A stretch of 64,000 nt of DNA from Areca catechu. Taxonomy: Eukaryota > Streptophyta > Magnoliopsida > Arecales > Arecaceae. Position 1 is the first letter of the stretch; each line of letters begins with the position of its first letter. This document shows, piece after piece, positions 22,086-33,784 of this stretch. Both the position numbers and the translations under genes were made by a program. The DNA is taken from assembly GCA_021397845.1 (NCBI GenBank), contig CM038049.1, positions 103,756,877 through 103,820,876 on the forward strand, in the 5' to 3' direction. A model generated the notes under the pieces. It searched no databases and had not been told where the DNA came from. It worked only from the letters and a program-made list of their open reading frames with translations.

Positions 22086-23533
22086 TGATGGGGGACCCGA
22101 AACCCATCTGGGTTTTCTTTTAATTTTTTAGATTTTTCTCCTTTTTCTTATCCCAGCTATCCCATCTATTCCCTATTATTCCCATTATTCATGTTTTATT
22201 CCATATTTATCCCCGTGTTATCCCGGTTTATTCCATCTTCAACCTTTCATAACCTCTAAAACTTATTTTTTTTAAAACCTAGCCACCACCCCCCCTTCCC
22301 CCATTCGTGCCGTCCGACCCCGGCTGGCCCCCCCAGCTGGCCGCCGGTGCTCGCCGGTCTCCTCTCTCGCCGAATAACTACCCAGCCGCTGGAGATTCAC
22401 CGGAAAACCCACCCAACATGCGAGGGAGACGAACCATCACGCTGCCCTCGCCGCGTAGCCGTGCCTCCTTGCCACCACCGCCCGCCTGCTGCGCGCCGCC
22501 CCTTTAGCCGGTGCCCAGCCGCGGCCCATGGTCACGGAAGGCGAACGGGTGCCCGTGACACCCTGTGATACCCGTCCGTGCAGTCGTGCTGCTTTGTACC
22601 GCCACCCACCTGCTGCCCTGCTACCCACCGCCCACTAGCCCCCGCCCGGTCGTTGAAGGCCTCGCTGGTGCCCAATCACCGCCCACGGCCATGGAAGGCG
22701 AACGGGCGCCCGTAACGCCCATCTGTGCCACTACCGTCCACCACCCGCCCATCGCCCGCCATCCACCGGTGCCATCCACCAGCCCCGTCCACTGCCCGGC
22801 CGACTGTCGGAGATCCAGTTTCCCCCTGTTGCATGGCCGTGAAGAAGCTTCTGCATGCTTCTCAAAGCAACCCAAAGAAGCTTTGCACGGTTCTCAAAGT
22901 AGCTGGAAGAAGAGCTGTTTCCGTATGATTTTTGGAGCAGCATGAATTTCAGAGCAGAGAGTGATTTCAAAATTCAAATAAAAGGGATTTATTTGGTAAT
23001 TTTTCATGAATGTAATTTGCGTTTAAAATGAAAATTTGGAGTTTTGGTTTTGAGTTTGAATTTGAATTCAAATCTTGGGAGGATTTCAAGGAATTTTTAT
23101 TTTTAAATTTCAAAAGGATATGGGAATCTATAAATACACATACTCCTAATGTAATAAATCAGTTGATGAATGAATTTTTGAGGGTTTGTTGCCTTGTTGT
23201 GGTTCTAGGCCGAGGCCCGTTTGCCTTCGTCCTTCGGGACATTGAGGAGTGTGAGGCCCCAGGTATCACCATTCCCCTCCATCTATCTATTTCCCATCAG
23301 ATCTAAATCCTAGGTTCGAGTTTCATTCCCGTTCCCCCTCCATATTTCCATCCTTCCTTCGTCATCCCCATTAAGAAAAGTGAAAACCAAAAGAGTCCAG
23401 CCATTTTAGAAATTTTCTAGCATCGTTCTATCCTAGTCCCGGGAGGCTTCTTAGCCATCCCACGGTCCTTAGTTTGCTTTAGGTTTTCCCCTTTCACAAT
23501 AACCATGGGTTCTAGCATTCCCGTCCCACATCA
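22086..23533 (+). repeat. Left LTR of M1
   Basis: 1448 bp, from TGATGGGGGACC to CCCACATCA. The GC-rich, CCG-rich half (22270-22800) supports long spurious ORFs on both strands. The 3' part is AT-rich with TATAAATA at 23129-23136 and a poly-pyrimidine R-U5-like region. Confidence 0.93.
23129..23136 (+). promoter_or_regulatory. TATA box in the M1 LTR
   Basis: TATAAATA after GATATGGGAATC, conserved at 24722-24729 in the right LTR. On the minus strand of the solo LTR the corresponding block is TATTTATA on the plus strand at 47063-47070. Confidence 0.65.
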
Positions 23534-23617
23534 TTTTTGGTATCAGAGCTAGCGACGGACTAGGATTTGCTTCGTCCTCAAACTCGACAGAGTCGAGTTT
23601 TTCGTGCTGCAGGAGAA
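23534..23617 (+). other. Internal region of M1 (84 bp): primer site, pol tail, purine tract
   Basis: The primer site TGGTATCAGAGC lies at 23538-23549. The stretch CTCGACAGAGTCGAG corresponds to CTCGACAGGGTCGAG at the very end of the G1 chromodomain ORF. GCAGGAGAATCA then abuts the right LTR. The ancestor was therefore a coding Gypsy chromovirus, and everything between the leader and the last pol codons was removed. Confidence 0.9.
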
Positions 23618-25125
23618 TCATGGGGGACCCGAAACCCATACGGGTTTTCTTTTAATTTACTAGATTTTTTTGCTTTTTCCTATCCCAGCTATCCCATCTA
23701 TTCCATGTTATTCCCATTATTCTTGTTTTATTCCATATTTATCCCCATGTTATCCCGGCTTATTCCATCTTCAACCTTTCGCAACCCGTAAAACTTATTT
23801 TTCTAAAACATAGCCACCACCCCCCTTCCCGCATCCGGGCTGCCCGACCCCGGCCATCCCCCCCCAGCCAGCCGCCGGTGCTCGCCGGTCTCCCCTCTCA
23901 CCAAAGAACCACCCAGCCACCGGAGATTCACCGGAAAACCATCCCAATGCACGAGGGAGATGAACCATCGCGCTGCCCTCACCGCACCACCGTGTCACCC
24001 CGCCGCCGCCGCCTGCCTGCCGCCCGTCGCCCCCTGGCCTATGCCAGGTTGCCGGAGGCCTCGCCGGTGCCTAGCCGCCGCCCATGGCCGCGGAAGGCGA
24101 ACGGGCACCCATGACGCCCCAAGACTCCCATCCGTGCCACCCCGTGACTCCCGTTCGAGCCGTCGTGCCACCTCGCCGCCGCCGCGCGCTTGCCACCCTG
24201 CCGCCCGCTGGCCCCTGTCGGGTCGCCGGAGGCCTCACCAGTGCCCAGCCGCAGCCCACGACCACGGAAGGTGAACGGGCACCCGTGACGCCCATCTGTG
24301 CCGTCGAGCCGCTGCCGTCCACCGCCCGCCATCCGTCGGCACCGTCTGCTGGCCCTGTCCACCGCATGCTGTGCAGCCAGCCACTAGAGATCCGATTCCC
24401 CCATGTTGCACTGCCGTGAAGAAGGTTCTACATGCTTCTCAAAGCAGCCCAAAGAATATTTGCATGGTTCTCAAAGTAGTCGGAAGAAAAGCTGATTCTG
24501 CATGATTTTTGGAGCAGCACGAATTTTAGAGCAGAGGGAGATTTCAAAATTCAAATAAAAGGGATTTGTTTGGTAATTTTTCATGAATGTAATTTGGGTT
24601 TAAAATGGAAATTTTGTATTTTGGTTTTGAGTTTGAATTCAAATTATTTTGAATTTGAATTCAAATCTTTGGAGGATTTCAATGGATTTTTATTTTTGAA
24701 TTTCAAAAGGATATGGGAATCTATAAATACCCATACTCCTCTTGTAATAAATCAGTTGATGAATGAATTTTTGAGGGTTTGTAACCTTGTTATGGTTTTG
24801 GGCTGTCGCCCATTTGCCTTCGTCCTTCGGGACATCGAGGGGTGTGAGGCCTTAAGTATCTCCATTCCCCTCCATCTCTCTGTTTCCCGTCGAATCTAGA
24901 TCCTAGGTTCGAGTTTCATTCCCGTTCCCCCTCCATATTTCCATCCTTCCTTCATCATCCCCATCAAGAAAAGTGAAAACCAAAAGTGTCCAGCCATTTT
25001 AGGAATTTTCAGGCATCATTCTATCCTAGTCCTAGGAGGCTTCTTAGCCCTCCCACGGTCCTTAGTTTACTTTGGGTTTCCCCTTTCACAATAACCATGG
25101 GTTATAGCATTCCCGTCCCACATCA
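23618..25125 (+). repeat. Right LTR of M1
   Basis: 1508 bp, from TCATGGGGGACC (first G changed to C relative to TGATGG) to CACATCA at 25125. It is highly similar to the left LTR but with extra CCG-rich sequence. The palindromic TTTGAATTCAAAT words occur near 24630-24670. The ORFs over 23878-24419 are spurious. Confidence 0.92.
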
Positions 25126-25130
25126 CCACC

Positions 25131-25747
25131 TAAGCCTGGTGCCCGAGCAAAGAGCTGAAGTGAGTCCCCTACCGAGGTTAGTTCCCGGTCGAGGTCGACC
25201 TCAAGCTGCCACCCAATGCAAGAGGGAAGGCGATAGGGATTCAAATCATGGCGGGAAAGAGAGTTGCCTACACTAAGACCCTACCGCTGAGATAGTACAA
25301 CTGACAGGCGATAGCCCGCCTCTTAAGGCCAATGGAGGGGGGCACCTCGTTGGAGTACCAAGGGCCCCCAGGTCTCAATTTACACCGATCAAGAAGGAAC
25401 ATCCACGTTAAGGCACGACGCTCCCCAGTCTACCGATTGCACCACCCACAAGTGAAAGACCGTGCTAGAGGATTCAAATCCTGGGGCGGCCACCCACATG
25501 CCAATGCTCTGCCAGGTATCCCGAAACATGATGACCAACCAGAATACCAGAGCTAGCAACCTGACTCCCCACCTCAAAGGGAGAAATGGGAGCTCATGCG
25601 CAGTTCCCGTATACTGCCAGATGTCACCCCCTGATACTTCTCCGAAAGGGGAACATCTGAAAAGCAAGCAGGAGGTCACACACAGCCTCTCCATAAAAAA
25701 AACAAAGAGGAGCCTCCATGCAAAAGAGGGGCCTCTGAGTAGGCGGT
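25131..25747 (-). mobile_element. Tat-like element T1, part 2
   Basis: The sequence continues from 22080 across the M1 insertion. It is non-coding, GC-rich, LTR- or leader-like DNA with no supported gene. It stops abruptly at about 25747, where Sirevirus S2 begins in the middle of its reverse transcriptase, so a deletion or rearrangement joins the two. Confidence 0.5.
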
Positions 25748-26583
25748 CATACCTCTATAGAGCTTTTGGTCAACATTGGATCCATTTTCATCTTTGTCCA
25801 ATCTGCAAGATGGGCTCATCGGTGTGCTCATTTGTTTTCTCGTCTCCATACCAAACTTTTTAATTATTTCCTTGGTGTAGTTGGCTTGGTTGATGAAGAT
25901 ACATTCCTAAGTTTGCTTTACTTGAAGTTTGATGAAGTAGTTAAGTTCATCCATTAGGCTCATTTCAAATTCTCCCTACATTAGCTTAGCAAATTCTTCA
26001 CAAAAATTTTTATTAGTCGCACCAAATATAATATTGTCAACGAATATTTGTACAACCAATATGTCATTATATTTTTTTTGATGAAAAGGGTTTTATTAAC
26101 ATTTCCTCTTGAAATATTATTTTCAATCAAGAAAGTGCTAAGTCTATCATACCAGGCTCTAGGTGCTTATTTCAAATCATATAAAGCTTTATTTAGTTTA
26201 AACAAATGACTTGGAAAAGCATGATCTTCAAAACCCGGTGGTTGTTCTACAAAAACTTGTTTGGAGATAAAACTATTTAAAAACACACTTTTTACATCCA
26301 TTTGAAAAAGTTTAAAATTCATGTAGCAAGCAAATGCAAGAAATAATCTAATGGCTTCTAGTCATGCCATGGGTTCATATGTGTCATCAAAATCAATGCC
26401 TTCTTCTTGATTGTATCCCTTAGCCACTAATCTAGCTTTGTTTCTAATGACATTTTCTTGTTCATCTAATTTGTTCCTGTAGACCCATTTGGTTCCTATG
26501 ATTGGATGGTCTTTAGGTCTATCAACTAATGTCCAAACCTTATTTTTTTCAAATTGGTTCAATTCTTCATGCATTGCCATCAT
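25748..26583 (-). pseudogene. S2 reverse transcriptase (truncated, active site altered)
   Basis: The N-terminal piece 26583-26362 has NKVWTLVDRP, GTKWVYRNK and KARLVAKGYNQEEG. Further on, the YVDD box reads FVDN (about 26050), so both the Tyr and the last catalytic Asp are changed. The C-terminal end at 25748 stops just after the GSN-DQKLYRGM region. Compared with S1, this copy cannot encode an active polymerase. Confidence 0.87.
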
Positions 26584-26799
26584 CCAGTTTGGATCATTTT
26601 CAGATTCTTATAAGGTATGAGGCTTTATTTGTGATACAAAGGCTAGGTAGTTATGTGCAGTTCTATGTGATGACCTAGTCCTAATACCTTATGAAGGATC
26701 ACCAATAATTAATTCTTTAGGATGGAAAGTTACATACCTCCATTATCATTGTAAATCTGCATGATCCTTACTTACCATTTCTTCTCCTTCTTCAATTGG

Positions 26800-27766
26800 T
26801 CATTCTTGTATGCTCATGTCTTCCATCTCCTTTAGGATAGTACCTGCATCATTGTCTATAAACTCTTCTTTCTTAGATGGTGACAAGTTAGTTTCATCAA
26901 AAATAACATGCATTGACTCTTCAATAGTAAGAGCCATCTTATTAAATACTCTATACGCTTTGCTATGTAATGAATAACTAAGAAAAATTGCTTCATCAGA
27001 TTTAGCATCAAATTTTCCAAGATTATCTTTACCATTGTTAAGCATAAAGCATTTGCATCCAAACACATGAAAATAATTGATATTTGGTTTCTTTTCATTC
27101 CAAAGCTCATAGGGGGTTTTCTTCAAAATAGGACGGATCAAAATGCGGTTTAAAATATAACAAGAAGTGTTCATCGCTTCTGTACAAAAGTACCTTAGAA
27201 GATTACCATCACATAACATCGTTCGGGCCATTTCTTCTAAAGTTCTATTTTTTCTCTCTAAAACACCATTTTGTTGTGGTGTCCTAGGAGCGGAGAAGTT
27301 ATGATCAATGTCATTTTCAGTGTAATAATCATCAAAAAATTGATTTTCAAATTCAGTGCCATGATCACTCCTAATTAAAATTATTGAAAGATTTTTCTGA
27401 TTTGAAACATTTTTCTAAAATTTTTAAAGTACTTTGAAGGTTTCATCTTTGTGAGCAATAAACAAAACCCATGTAAATCTAGATAAATCATCTACAATCA
27501 CAAGGGCATATTTCATACCTCCTAGGCTTGTAGTCCTAGTTGGTCCAAATAAGTCCATGTGAAGTAGTTCTATAGGTCTAGTAGTTGAAATCATATTTTT
27601 GGATTTAAATCTTCCCATAATTTGTTTACCCATTTGGTATGCATCACAAACATGATCAAATTCTACTTTAAACTTAGGCATGCCTCTCACTATGTTTTTG
27701 GAAATTAACTTGGCAATAGTATGCATGCTAGTATGACCTAATCGTCTATGCCAAAGTAAGCAAGAC
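26800..27766 (-). pseudogene. S2 integrase
   Basis: Open pieces 27726-27424 and 27231-26800 carry the Copia integrase. The zinc-binding pair reads CDAY where S1 has CDAC, so one zinc ligand is lost. The first catalytic Asp (HMDLFGPTR) is present. The region with the second Asp and the Glu (27260-27400) is still recognisable but frame-broken. The C-terminal piece reads CYILNRILIRPILKKTPYEL and FHVFGCKCF. Confidence 0.87.
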
Positions 27767-27768
27767 TC

Positions 27769-28170
27769 CTAGGTCTTAGCATTCATTATAACTAAACTAG
27801 AACTACTTGATATGGCAAGATCATTTAGATCTACCACATAAATATTTCCAAGTCTATGTCCAATGAATTTGCTACTAGAATCAAGAGAGTTTGTTATTAT
27901 ACACATAGATAATTTAAAGATAACCTTGAAGCCTTTATCGCACAGTTGACTAATGCTCAATAAATTATGCTTTAATTTATCTATTAGCAATACATTTTCA
28001 ATGAAAGTACAGGGAGTTATCTTGATCTTACCAATTTCGATTATTTTTTCCTTGCCATTATCTTCAAAAGTAACCATACCTCCTTATTTAATTTCTAGGA
28101 TGATGAACTGATCCTTGTCACTCGTCATATGCCTTGAGCAGCCACTATCGAGATACCATCTTTTCTTCAA
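27769..28170 (-). pseudogene. S2 aspartic protease region
   Basis: The active-site stretch at about 28165-28111 reads WYLDSGCSRHMTSDK, with the normal DSG, and is followed by the open piece 28077-27769 (MVTFEDNGKEKIIEIGKIK and ENVLLIDKLKHNLLSISQL). A stop at about 28083 separates them. S1 has DSD at the same place, so the older-looking copy keeps the better protease motif. Confidence 0.82.
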
Positions 28171-28223
28171 TTTCTGGGCTGTAAGACATTCTTGCAAGAT
28201 AATCAAGGAGTTCTTTTAGGTAC

Positions 28224-29963
28224 CTAAACTGACTTGGGTCCTTGCAGGTTAGTGGAGGAGGTTCCTTTGAGAAACCAAATCTTTCTTGATTTACTTTGCA
28301 CATTTCTAATAATATTACATTCAAAAGCTTTATGTCCTAACCCATTACAAGCAAAATATTTCATTCTAGGATTCTGAAAATGTGCAGATTTTAAAGTCCT
28401 AAATGTTGATGCATGAGATGCAGAAATAAAAGATTTTCTATTCAAGTTCTTAGGAGCATATAAACTAGTTTTAGAAGTAGAAGCAGAATCAAAAGCCTTT
28501 TGAGATGTAAATTTTGGAACATAATCTGTTGATCTCACAAAAGTAGTTGCTGAAATACTATTTGATTTTGAAATATTAAAACCAATTCCAGCTTTGTTAC
28601 CAAAAATTTTTTGTTCTTTAAGAATCAACTCAAGCTTGTTAGAAGATAAAGTTAGTTTTCCAACAAGTGGCATGAGTTTTTCAACCTCTTTTTTCAACTC
28701 ATTATTTTCATTCAACAAAACTTTGTTTTTGTCATGATAATCATTATTCTCAGTTTTCAATGCTTTACAATTTTTAGAAAAGACATGCAGTTCTTTTTGC
28801 AACAAAATATTCTTTTATGAAATCTCCTCTTTTTCTTTGAGTAAAGAATCATTGATATTCTTTAAAGATCTAATCTTTACTCCAGTCTTTTTAAATTCAG
28901 ATAAAAGATTATGGAATGCAGAATTTAACTCAACAAATGTAAATTCAATTTGAGCATTGGGGGATGTTAGCTCATCCTCGAGACCCATTAGACATAGGTT
29001 AGCTATTTTTGTGGTCTCTTCCTCTTCACTTGAGGTGGATTCTTAACTGTTGCTCCATGTGGCAACCATCGCTTTCTTTTTCTTTTTCTTGAAGAATTTC
29101 TTCAATAGTGGACAATCTGGATGAATGTGCCTCGGTTTCTTACATTCGTAGCAGGTGGGGACTTGTTCATTTTCTTTGTCTTTGTCCTTGTCCTTTTCTT
29201 TGGAATGCTCTCCTCATTTATGGAATTTTCTATTGAATATTTCTTTCTTCTTTCCCATAAACTTTCTAAATATCCTCACGACCATTACGAAATCTTCATC
29301 TTCTAGATCATCTTCGGAGGAGGTAGACTCATCTTCCGATTCTTCATCGTTCTTTGATTCCAATGTAGCCTTGAATGCAATAGTTTTCTTTTTCTTCTGA
29401 TCATCATCAGTTCTGTGCTACATGGCCAATTCATGTGTGATGATAGAACCCATTAATTCATCCATAGATAGAGTGATTAGATCTTTAGCTTCCTGGATGG
29501 CAGAAACTTTAGGATCTCATTTATCCGGAAGTGATCTGTATATCTTCTATACTAAATTAGCATTTGAATAAACCCTGCCAAGACTTTTCAAACTATTAAT
29601 AATAATTGTAAATCTAGTGTACATGGCAAAGATATTTTCATTAGGTTTCATTTTGAACAATTCATAATTGTATACTAGAAGATTAATTTTTGAAGTCTTC
29701 ACTTGGAAAGTTCCTTCATGGGTCACCTCAAGTTTATCCCAAACTTTTTTTGTGGAAATTCGATTAAACTCATTTGAATCCAAAGTACAGTATAATAGAT
29801 TCATGGCTTTGGCATTTAATTTCCCTAACTTTATGTCGTGTTCATCCCATTCCTCTTCAGGCTTAGGGACATCCACGCCATCAATTTTGATCATGGGAAC
29901 ATGTGGCCCTTTAAGAATGACCTTCCATAATTGAAAATCAATAGCTTGTACATAGATTTTCAT
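28224..29963 (-). pseudogene. S2 gag and coiled-coil extension
   Basis: Piece 29963-29547 carries the UBN2-type Copia gag. A zinc knuckle CYECKKPRHIHPDC lies near 29150, in a broken frame. Piece 28805-28224 is a Lys/Glu-rich coiled coil ending in a second knuckle-like CNGLGHKAFEC at about 28330-28300. Long Lys/Glu-rich extensions between gag and protease are typical of Sireviruses. The start is close to 30048, upstream of the open piece. Multiple stops show it is not functional. Confidence 0.85.
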
Positions 29964-30090
29964 TCTAGCTTTCTAGTAAGAATAATTTATGCCGATGAAG
30001 AGTGGAGGTCTATTGGTTGAATGGCCTTCAACCAAGGATGTACTCATGGGATGAGCTATCAATCTTTACTTTAATGTAATCAGAGACACT

Positions 30091-30102
30091 GCTCTGATAC
30101 CA
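30091..30102 (-). promoter_or_regulatory. Primer binding site of S2 (tRNA-Met)
   Basis: TGGTATCAGAGC on the minus strand, exact, two bases from the LTR edge. Confidence 0.95.
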
Positions 30103-30104
30103 AT

Positions 30105-31803
30105 TATTGCCCAGGTAGCTTTTCCAAGAGGGGGTGAATTGGAAATTTAAAAAATTTAAGCAGATATATGCTCTTTGAAATCCCTTTTAAAGAGTTAGGT
30201 GCATGACTAAGTAATTAATTGTAGAAGCTAAATAAGATCAGAGAAACATAACACAAACACACAAAAATTATAGTGGTTCGGAGCAACCCAGCTCCTACAT
30301 CCACTACTCAAGATTATCTCTTGGGATTTCCACTATATTCACACTCGAATATAGTAGGATTATTTTACAGTCTTATAATCCGAAACCTCTACACTTTGGT
30401 TTTGCCAGGATCACCAAAGAAACCCTACACCCTTTGGTTTTAAACAGGAGCACCAAAGAAACCCAACATGGTTTTAACAGGATCACCAAGAACCCAACAA
30501 TTGGATTTTATCTAAGGCTCACCAAGATCCTATTTGGTTTTTTTAACCAGGCTCACCAATAACCCAAACAATTTAAAAATGAATTGAAAGTAAATGCAAC
30601 AATAATGACAAACTCTTATTATCAGATAGTTGTCGATGCAGCTTGAGAGAAGCCCACTTGGATGCACTTCAATGCACTTTAATGGATTCAATATCTTTTT
30701 CTCAAAGTGCTTCATGCTTCAGATGAGAGTTGGTGAAGACTTGAATGCTGACTTAAATGCTCTTAGTGCTCTTCTTCATTGTTGGTAGGTGGGATATTCA
30801 ATAAAGCATAAGATCATTGAAAAACTCTCTAACACTTACTTCAAAGAAGTTCAAATCCCTCAAATATATGGCCTTCCATCATTCCAAGATAGTTTTAGTC
30901 ATTGTAGACCGTTGGGATGTGACATTTGACCATTGGAGCACCTTTATGCATTCAAAAAAGAATTCTGGAACTAGCCATTGTGTACTTGGAAATGACACTC
31001 GAGTCGGCTTGGATTCTTCGAGTCGGATCAGATCCTTCGAGTCAGTAGGTCGAGTCACCATTTCTTCAGGAGGGTCGGCTCTTTGTCTCAGGGTGCAAAA
31101 ACATCACTCTAGATGAGTCAACTCAATCGTTCGGGTCAGCTCGAACTTCCATCGTTGCATATATTGAACTCGAGGAGTCGGCTCACTTCAACTCGGGTCA
31201 ACTCTTCTTCTCAGATTCGGAAATCTTTACTCTGGAAGAGTCGGCTCGCTGCAGATCGGGTCGGCTTGCTTTCTCAGGTCTTCAAAATTTGTTCTGGCAG
31301 AGTCGGTTCATTCTGGTTGGGGTCGACTCGCCTAGTTTGTTCTCAGAAAATATTGTGAAGGGACTCTGGACGAGTCGGCTCAGTTCTACTTAAGTCGACT
31401 CAGATGCTGCGTGCCAGAATCCTTAGTGCATGCCATGAGGTGGAGTCAGCTCTTCCTCAAGCTAGGGCAACTCGAGTGACTTTTTTAGGATTTTAACAAT
31501 TAAACTCAAGAACACCCTCACCAACACTCTCAAACTTTTGATGCAAACCAACTCAAAATAAATTTTAAGCACAACACTCATAGAAGTAACTCATTTACAT
31601 GATTTTTCTTAACTTTTTCTTTGGGTTCTTCTTTACAAAACACGATTACAACATAACTCAAAACAAGAAGTATAAATGTAGGAGTCGAAGTTTGAGCAAA
31701 TAATTCATCCTACAAAAACTTATAAACCACTTGAAGAGTTGTTAGTAAAACAAATGCATGCACCAATATTTTGTTATCATCAAAATCACTTATAGGGTCA
31801 ACA
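30105..31803 (-). repeat. 5' LTR of S2
   Basis: 1699 bp. On the minus strand it begins TGTTGACCC (31803) and ends GGGCAATA (30105), a decayed form of the GGGCAACA ending of S1. It carries the same succession of 'caccaaagaaaccc' repeats (30410-30560) as S1. A cluster of GAGTCGGCT/GTCGACT words lies at 31000-31450. No partner LTR is in the window. The next five bases are AATGG. Confidence 0.88.
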
Positions 31804-32549
31804 AATGGGCAACAAATAAGAAGAAATTCATGGGCACCCCATTTTGGATAAACTTGAATGTTGTCTGATTGTCCAGATATCTAGATGTCTGGATGTCTGG
31901 ATGTCTTGATGTCCTGATGCCTTAAAATGAGAGACAACCTTCTTTTGACATAGAGTAGGCGATCCAAGATGATGTGACATAGCATGTGATGATGTCCAAG
32001 ATGATGTGGCAGGTGGTATGTGACATAGGTGCCAAGAATTGGTTGGCATGACTTGAATTGAGTTATCACATGGTGTCTTGATTTGGGTCCCCTCTTATAT
32101 TTCAGGACTCAATAAAATAACTAATTACAAGACTCAATCAACTAAATAATTAAAAGGGCTAATTCTAAACCCAACTTTATCAAATTGATCAAAAGGCATA
32201 ATCTCACAAAGCAAAAATTAAATATCGACTCAATTAGGTAAATAGGGTTTGACTCAATTAGGTAAATAGGGTTTGTATATATATACAGGTTTCAATTGGT
32301 TGGGTATAGGGGTTTTTTCATATACTCAGTTTTGGGTCCAGGGGTTTTTTCACGGACTCAATTTTGGATCCAGGGATTTTTCTAACAGACTCAATTTTGG
32401 GGTTTAGGGCTAAAACCAACTGGGCAAAAATAACAAAATATAAAATAGACTATTTACAAGTGATTGGGGCTTGGGATTTTGGGCATTTACTTACAAGTGA
32501 TCCACAAGGATGTGAAATTGACCTGTCGATTCCTTCTGGCCTTGGTGTC
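31804..32549 (-). repeat. Fragment of a G4-type Gypsy LTR
   Basis: 32040-32549 is similar to 43662-44096 of the G4 LTR: GGTCCCCTCTTATATT, the repeated GACTCAAT words, and CAAATTGATCAAAAGGCATA. A short run of GGATGTCT-like repeats lies at 31870-31921. The LTR start expected near GGTGTCCACACCA is replaced at 32549 by other sequence. No genes. Confidence 0.65.
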
Positions 32550-33784
32550 AGCTCTGGTGTTAGTCCTAGTGTCCGTACCAAGCTCCCATCCAGAGTCGAG
32601 CTCCCAGCCAAGGACATGCTCATGCGTTCCAAGGGCAAGCCCCCTATTCGAAGTCAGCTCCCATCAAAAGTTGAGCTCCCGACCGACGACGTGCTCATGT
32701 GTTCTAAGGGCGAGCCCCCCGGTCAAGGTTAGCTCCCATCTAGAGTCAAACTCCTGGCCCGGGACGTGCTCATACATTCTGAGTTTGGGCTCTCAAAATA
32801 GAGCTCCCTCTATCTCGATAAGGATGAAGTTCTCGCCAGAAGCAAAACAAATAGAAGATCATTAGAGGCTTAGACTATGCCATGGAAGCTCCTAACTATC
32901 TGCAACCTCCGAGAAGTGGTGCGCATCCTACCAGAAATTCAAACTCTATAGACATACCACCCACACGTTCTATGCAATGCGTGCTCCATCAGGCTGTAGG
33001 CCCTGTAGCATGCCGCCACGTCCATGTCCATGCAAACGTGGGACTTTAACCCTCGCAAAATGGAACCTGTACCTTCTTTAAGAGGAGTATTCCATTAAGG
33101 CCCCTGGCCCTGCGACACTCCGGTGGTCCCTTTTGTAATAGAAACATCCCACCATGGCTCGGGGCTCAGCGACATGGCACCCACCTCTCTCATGGAAAAC
33201 TGTATCAAAGGAAGGACAAGATCTGTACTATGCCGACGAACACCCCTAATTGAAAGTTCTCTTTCTAAGGACCAATCCGATAAGGGGAAGGCCACAGACA
33301 AAGAAAAATCCCTTCCAAAAGGGATACCAAGAAAGGGACATCTCAGTGAAGCCCCAATCTTGGTTTGGGCCATCCTTCTCATATAAAATAGAAGAAAGGA
33401 TCCCCGAGAGGGAGAAAGGCAACTAGTAAGACTTAGAGAGCAAACAGGCAAGGAACTAGCCAAGCAAACCTCTTAGCTCTCAGATCTCCAGTCGACCCTA
33501 TCTTTGCACTTCTTACATCTCATCTTTCACACTTTACACAGAGAATTCTCATGCTTTTCACCACAGAGGTTTTGTTCCCTTGGGCCGTCCCAACTGACTT
33601 GATCGTCGGAGTGTCCCCATCAAAATTTCCGGCCTGGGTTTCCTCTTTTTTGCAGGATAACCTGTCCAAGGAGCCAATTGGGAGAGAGGACCGAGCACCC
33701 AGAGGGAGCCCGATGAGTTTGGGACATGTTTGAGCTACAAGCCACAGTGATCCAAGTGGAAACATCCTCAAACCTAAAGATATT
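32550..33784 (+). repeat. Tat-like Gypsy LTR fragment
   Basis: The GC-balanced non-coding stretch has a TATA-like CATATAAAATA at about 33376 and, near its end, GATCGTCGGAGTGTCCCC, then TTTCCTCTTTTTTGCAGG. Those two blocks are characteristic, in my memory, of the R-U5 end of Tat-type Gypsy LTRs in monocots. I see no primer site and no partner. ORFs on both strands are short and unsupported. Confidence 0.5.
32581..32790. repeat. 75-bp tandem repeat, ~2.7 units
   Basis: AGCTCCCATC starts units at 32581, 32656 and 32731, each 75 bases apart, with shared GAGCTCCC and GTGCTCATG words. It lies in the upstream half of the Tat-like LTR fragment. Confidence 0.85.

Larger units (their letters stand above)
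22081..25130 (+). mobile_element. Minimal LTR element M1 with 5-bp target duplication
   Basis: Two LTRs (22086-23533 and 23618-25125) flank only 84 bases (23534-23617), which hold a tRNA-Met primer site, about 13 codons of pol C-terminus and a purine tract. CCACC occurs immediately outside both ends (22081-22085 and 25126-25130). It is a complete insertion of a nearly coding-free element. A solo LTR of the same family lies at 46525-48180. LTRs of about 1.5 kb are far larger than those of TRIM elements. Confidence 0.93.
25748..31803 (-). mobile_element. Sirevirus-type Copia S2, 3' half missing
   Basis: On the minus strand: 5' LTR (30105-31803), tRNA-Met primer site, gag with a long coiled-coil extension, protease, integrase and most of reverse transcriptase. 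It breaks at 25748, within the YRGM motif region shared with S1 at about 58580. RNase H, any third ORF and the 3' LTR are absent. Stops and frameshifts are frequent. The sequence is closely similar to S1 throughout. Confidence 0.9.

Noticed and set aside
22307..24419. Overlapping ORFs on both strands, Pro/Arg/Ala-rich
   Set aside because: They lie in the CCG-rich half of the M1 LTRs. High GC removes stop codons in all frames, and the same ORFs recur in the solo LTR at 47206-48060.
30817..31116. Plus-strand ORFs in the S2 LTR (30817-31358)
   Set aside because: They are antisense to S2 and driven by repeated GAGTCGGCT words.
33095..33771. ORFs on both strands as host exons
   Set aside because: Mutually overlapping, short, no family resemblance, inside an LTR-like stretch with R-U5 hallmarks.
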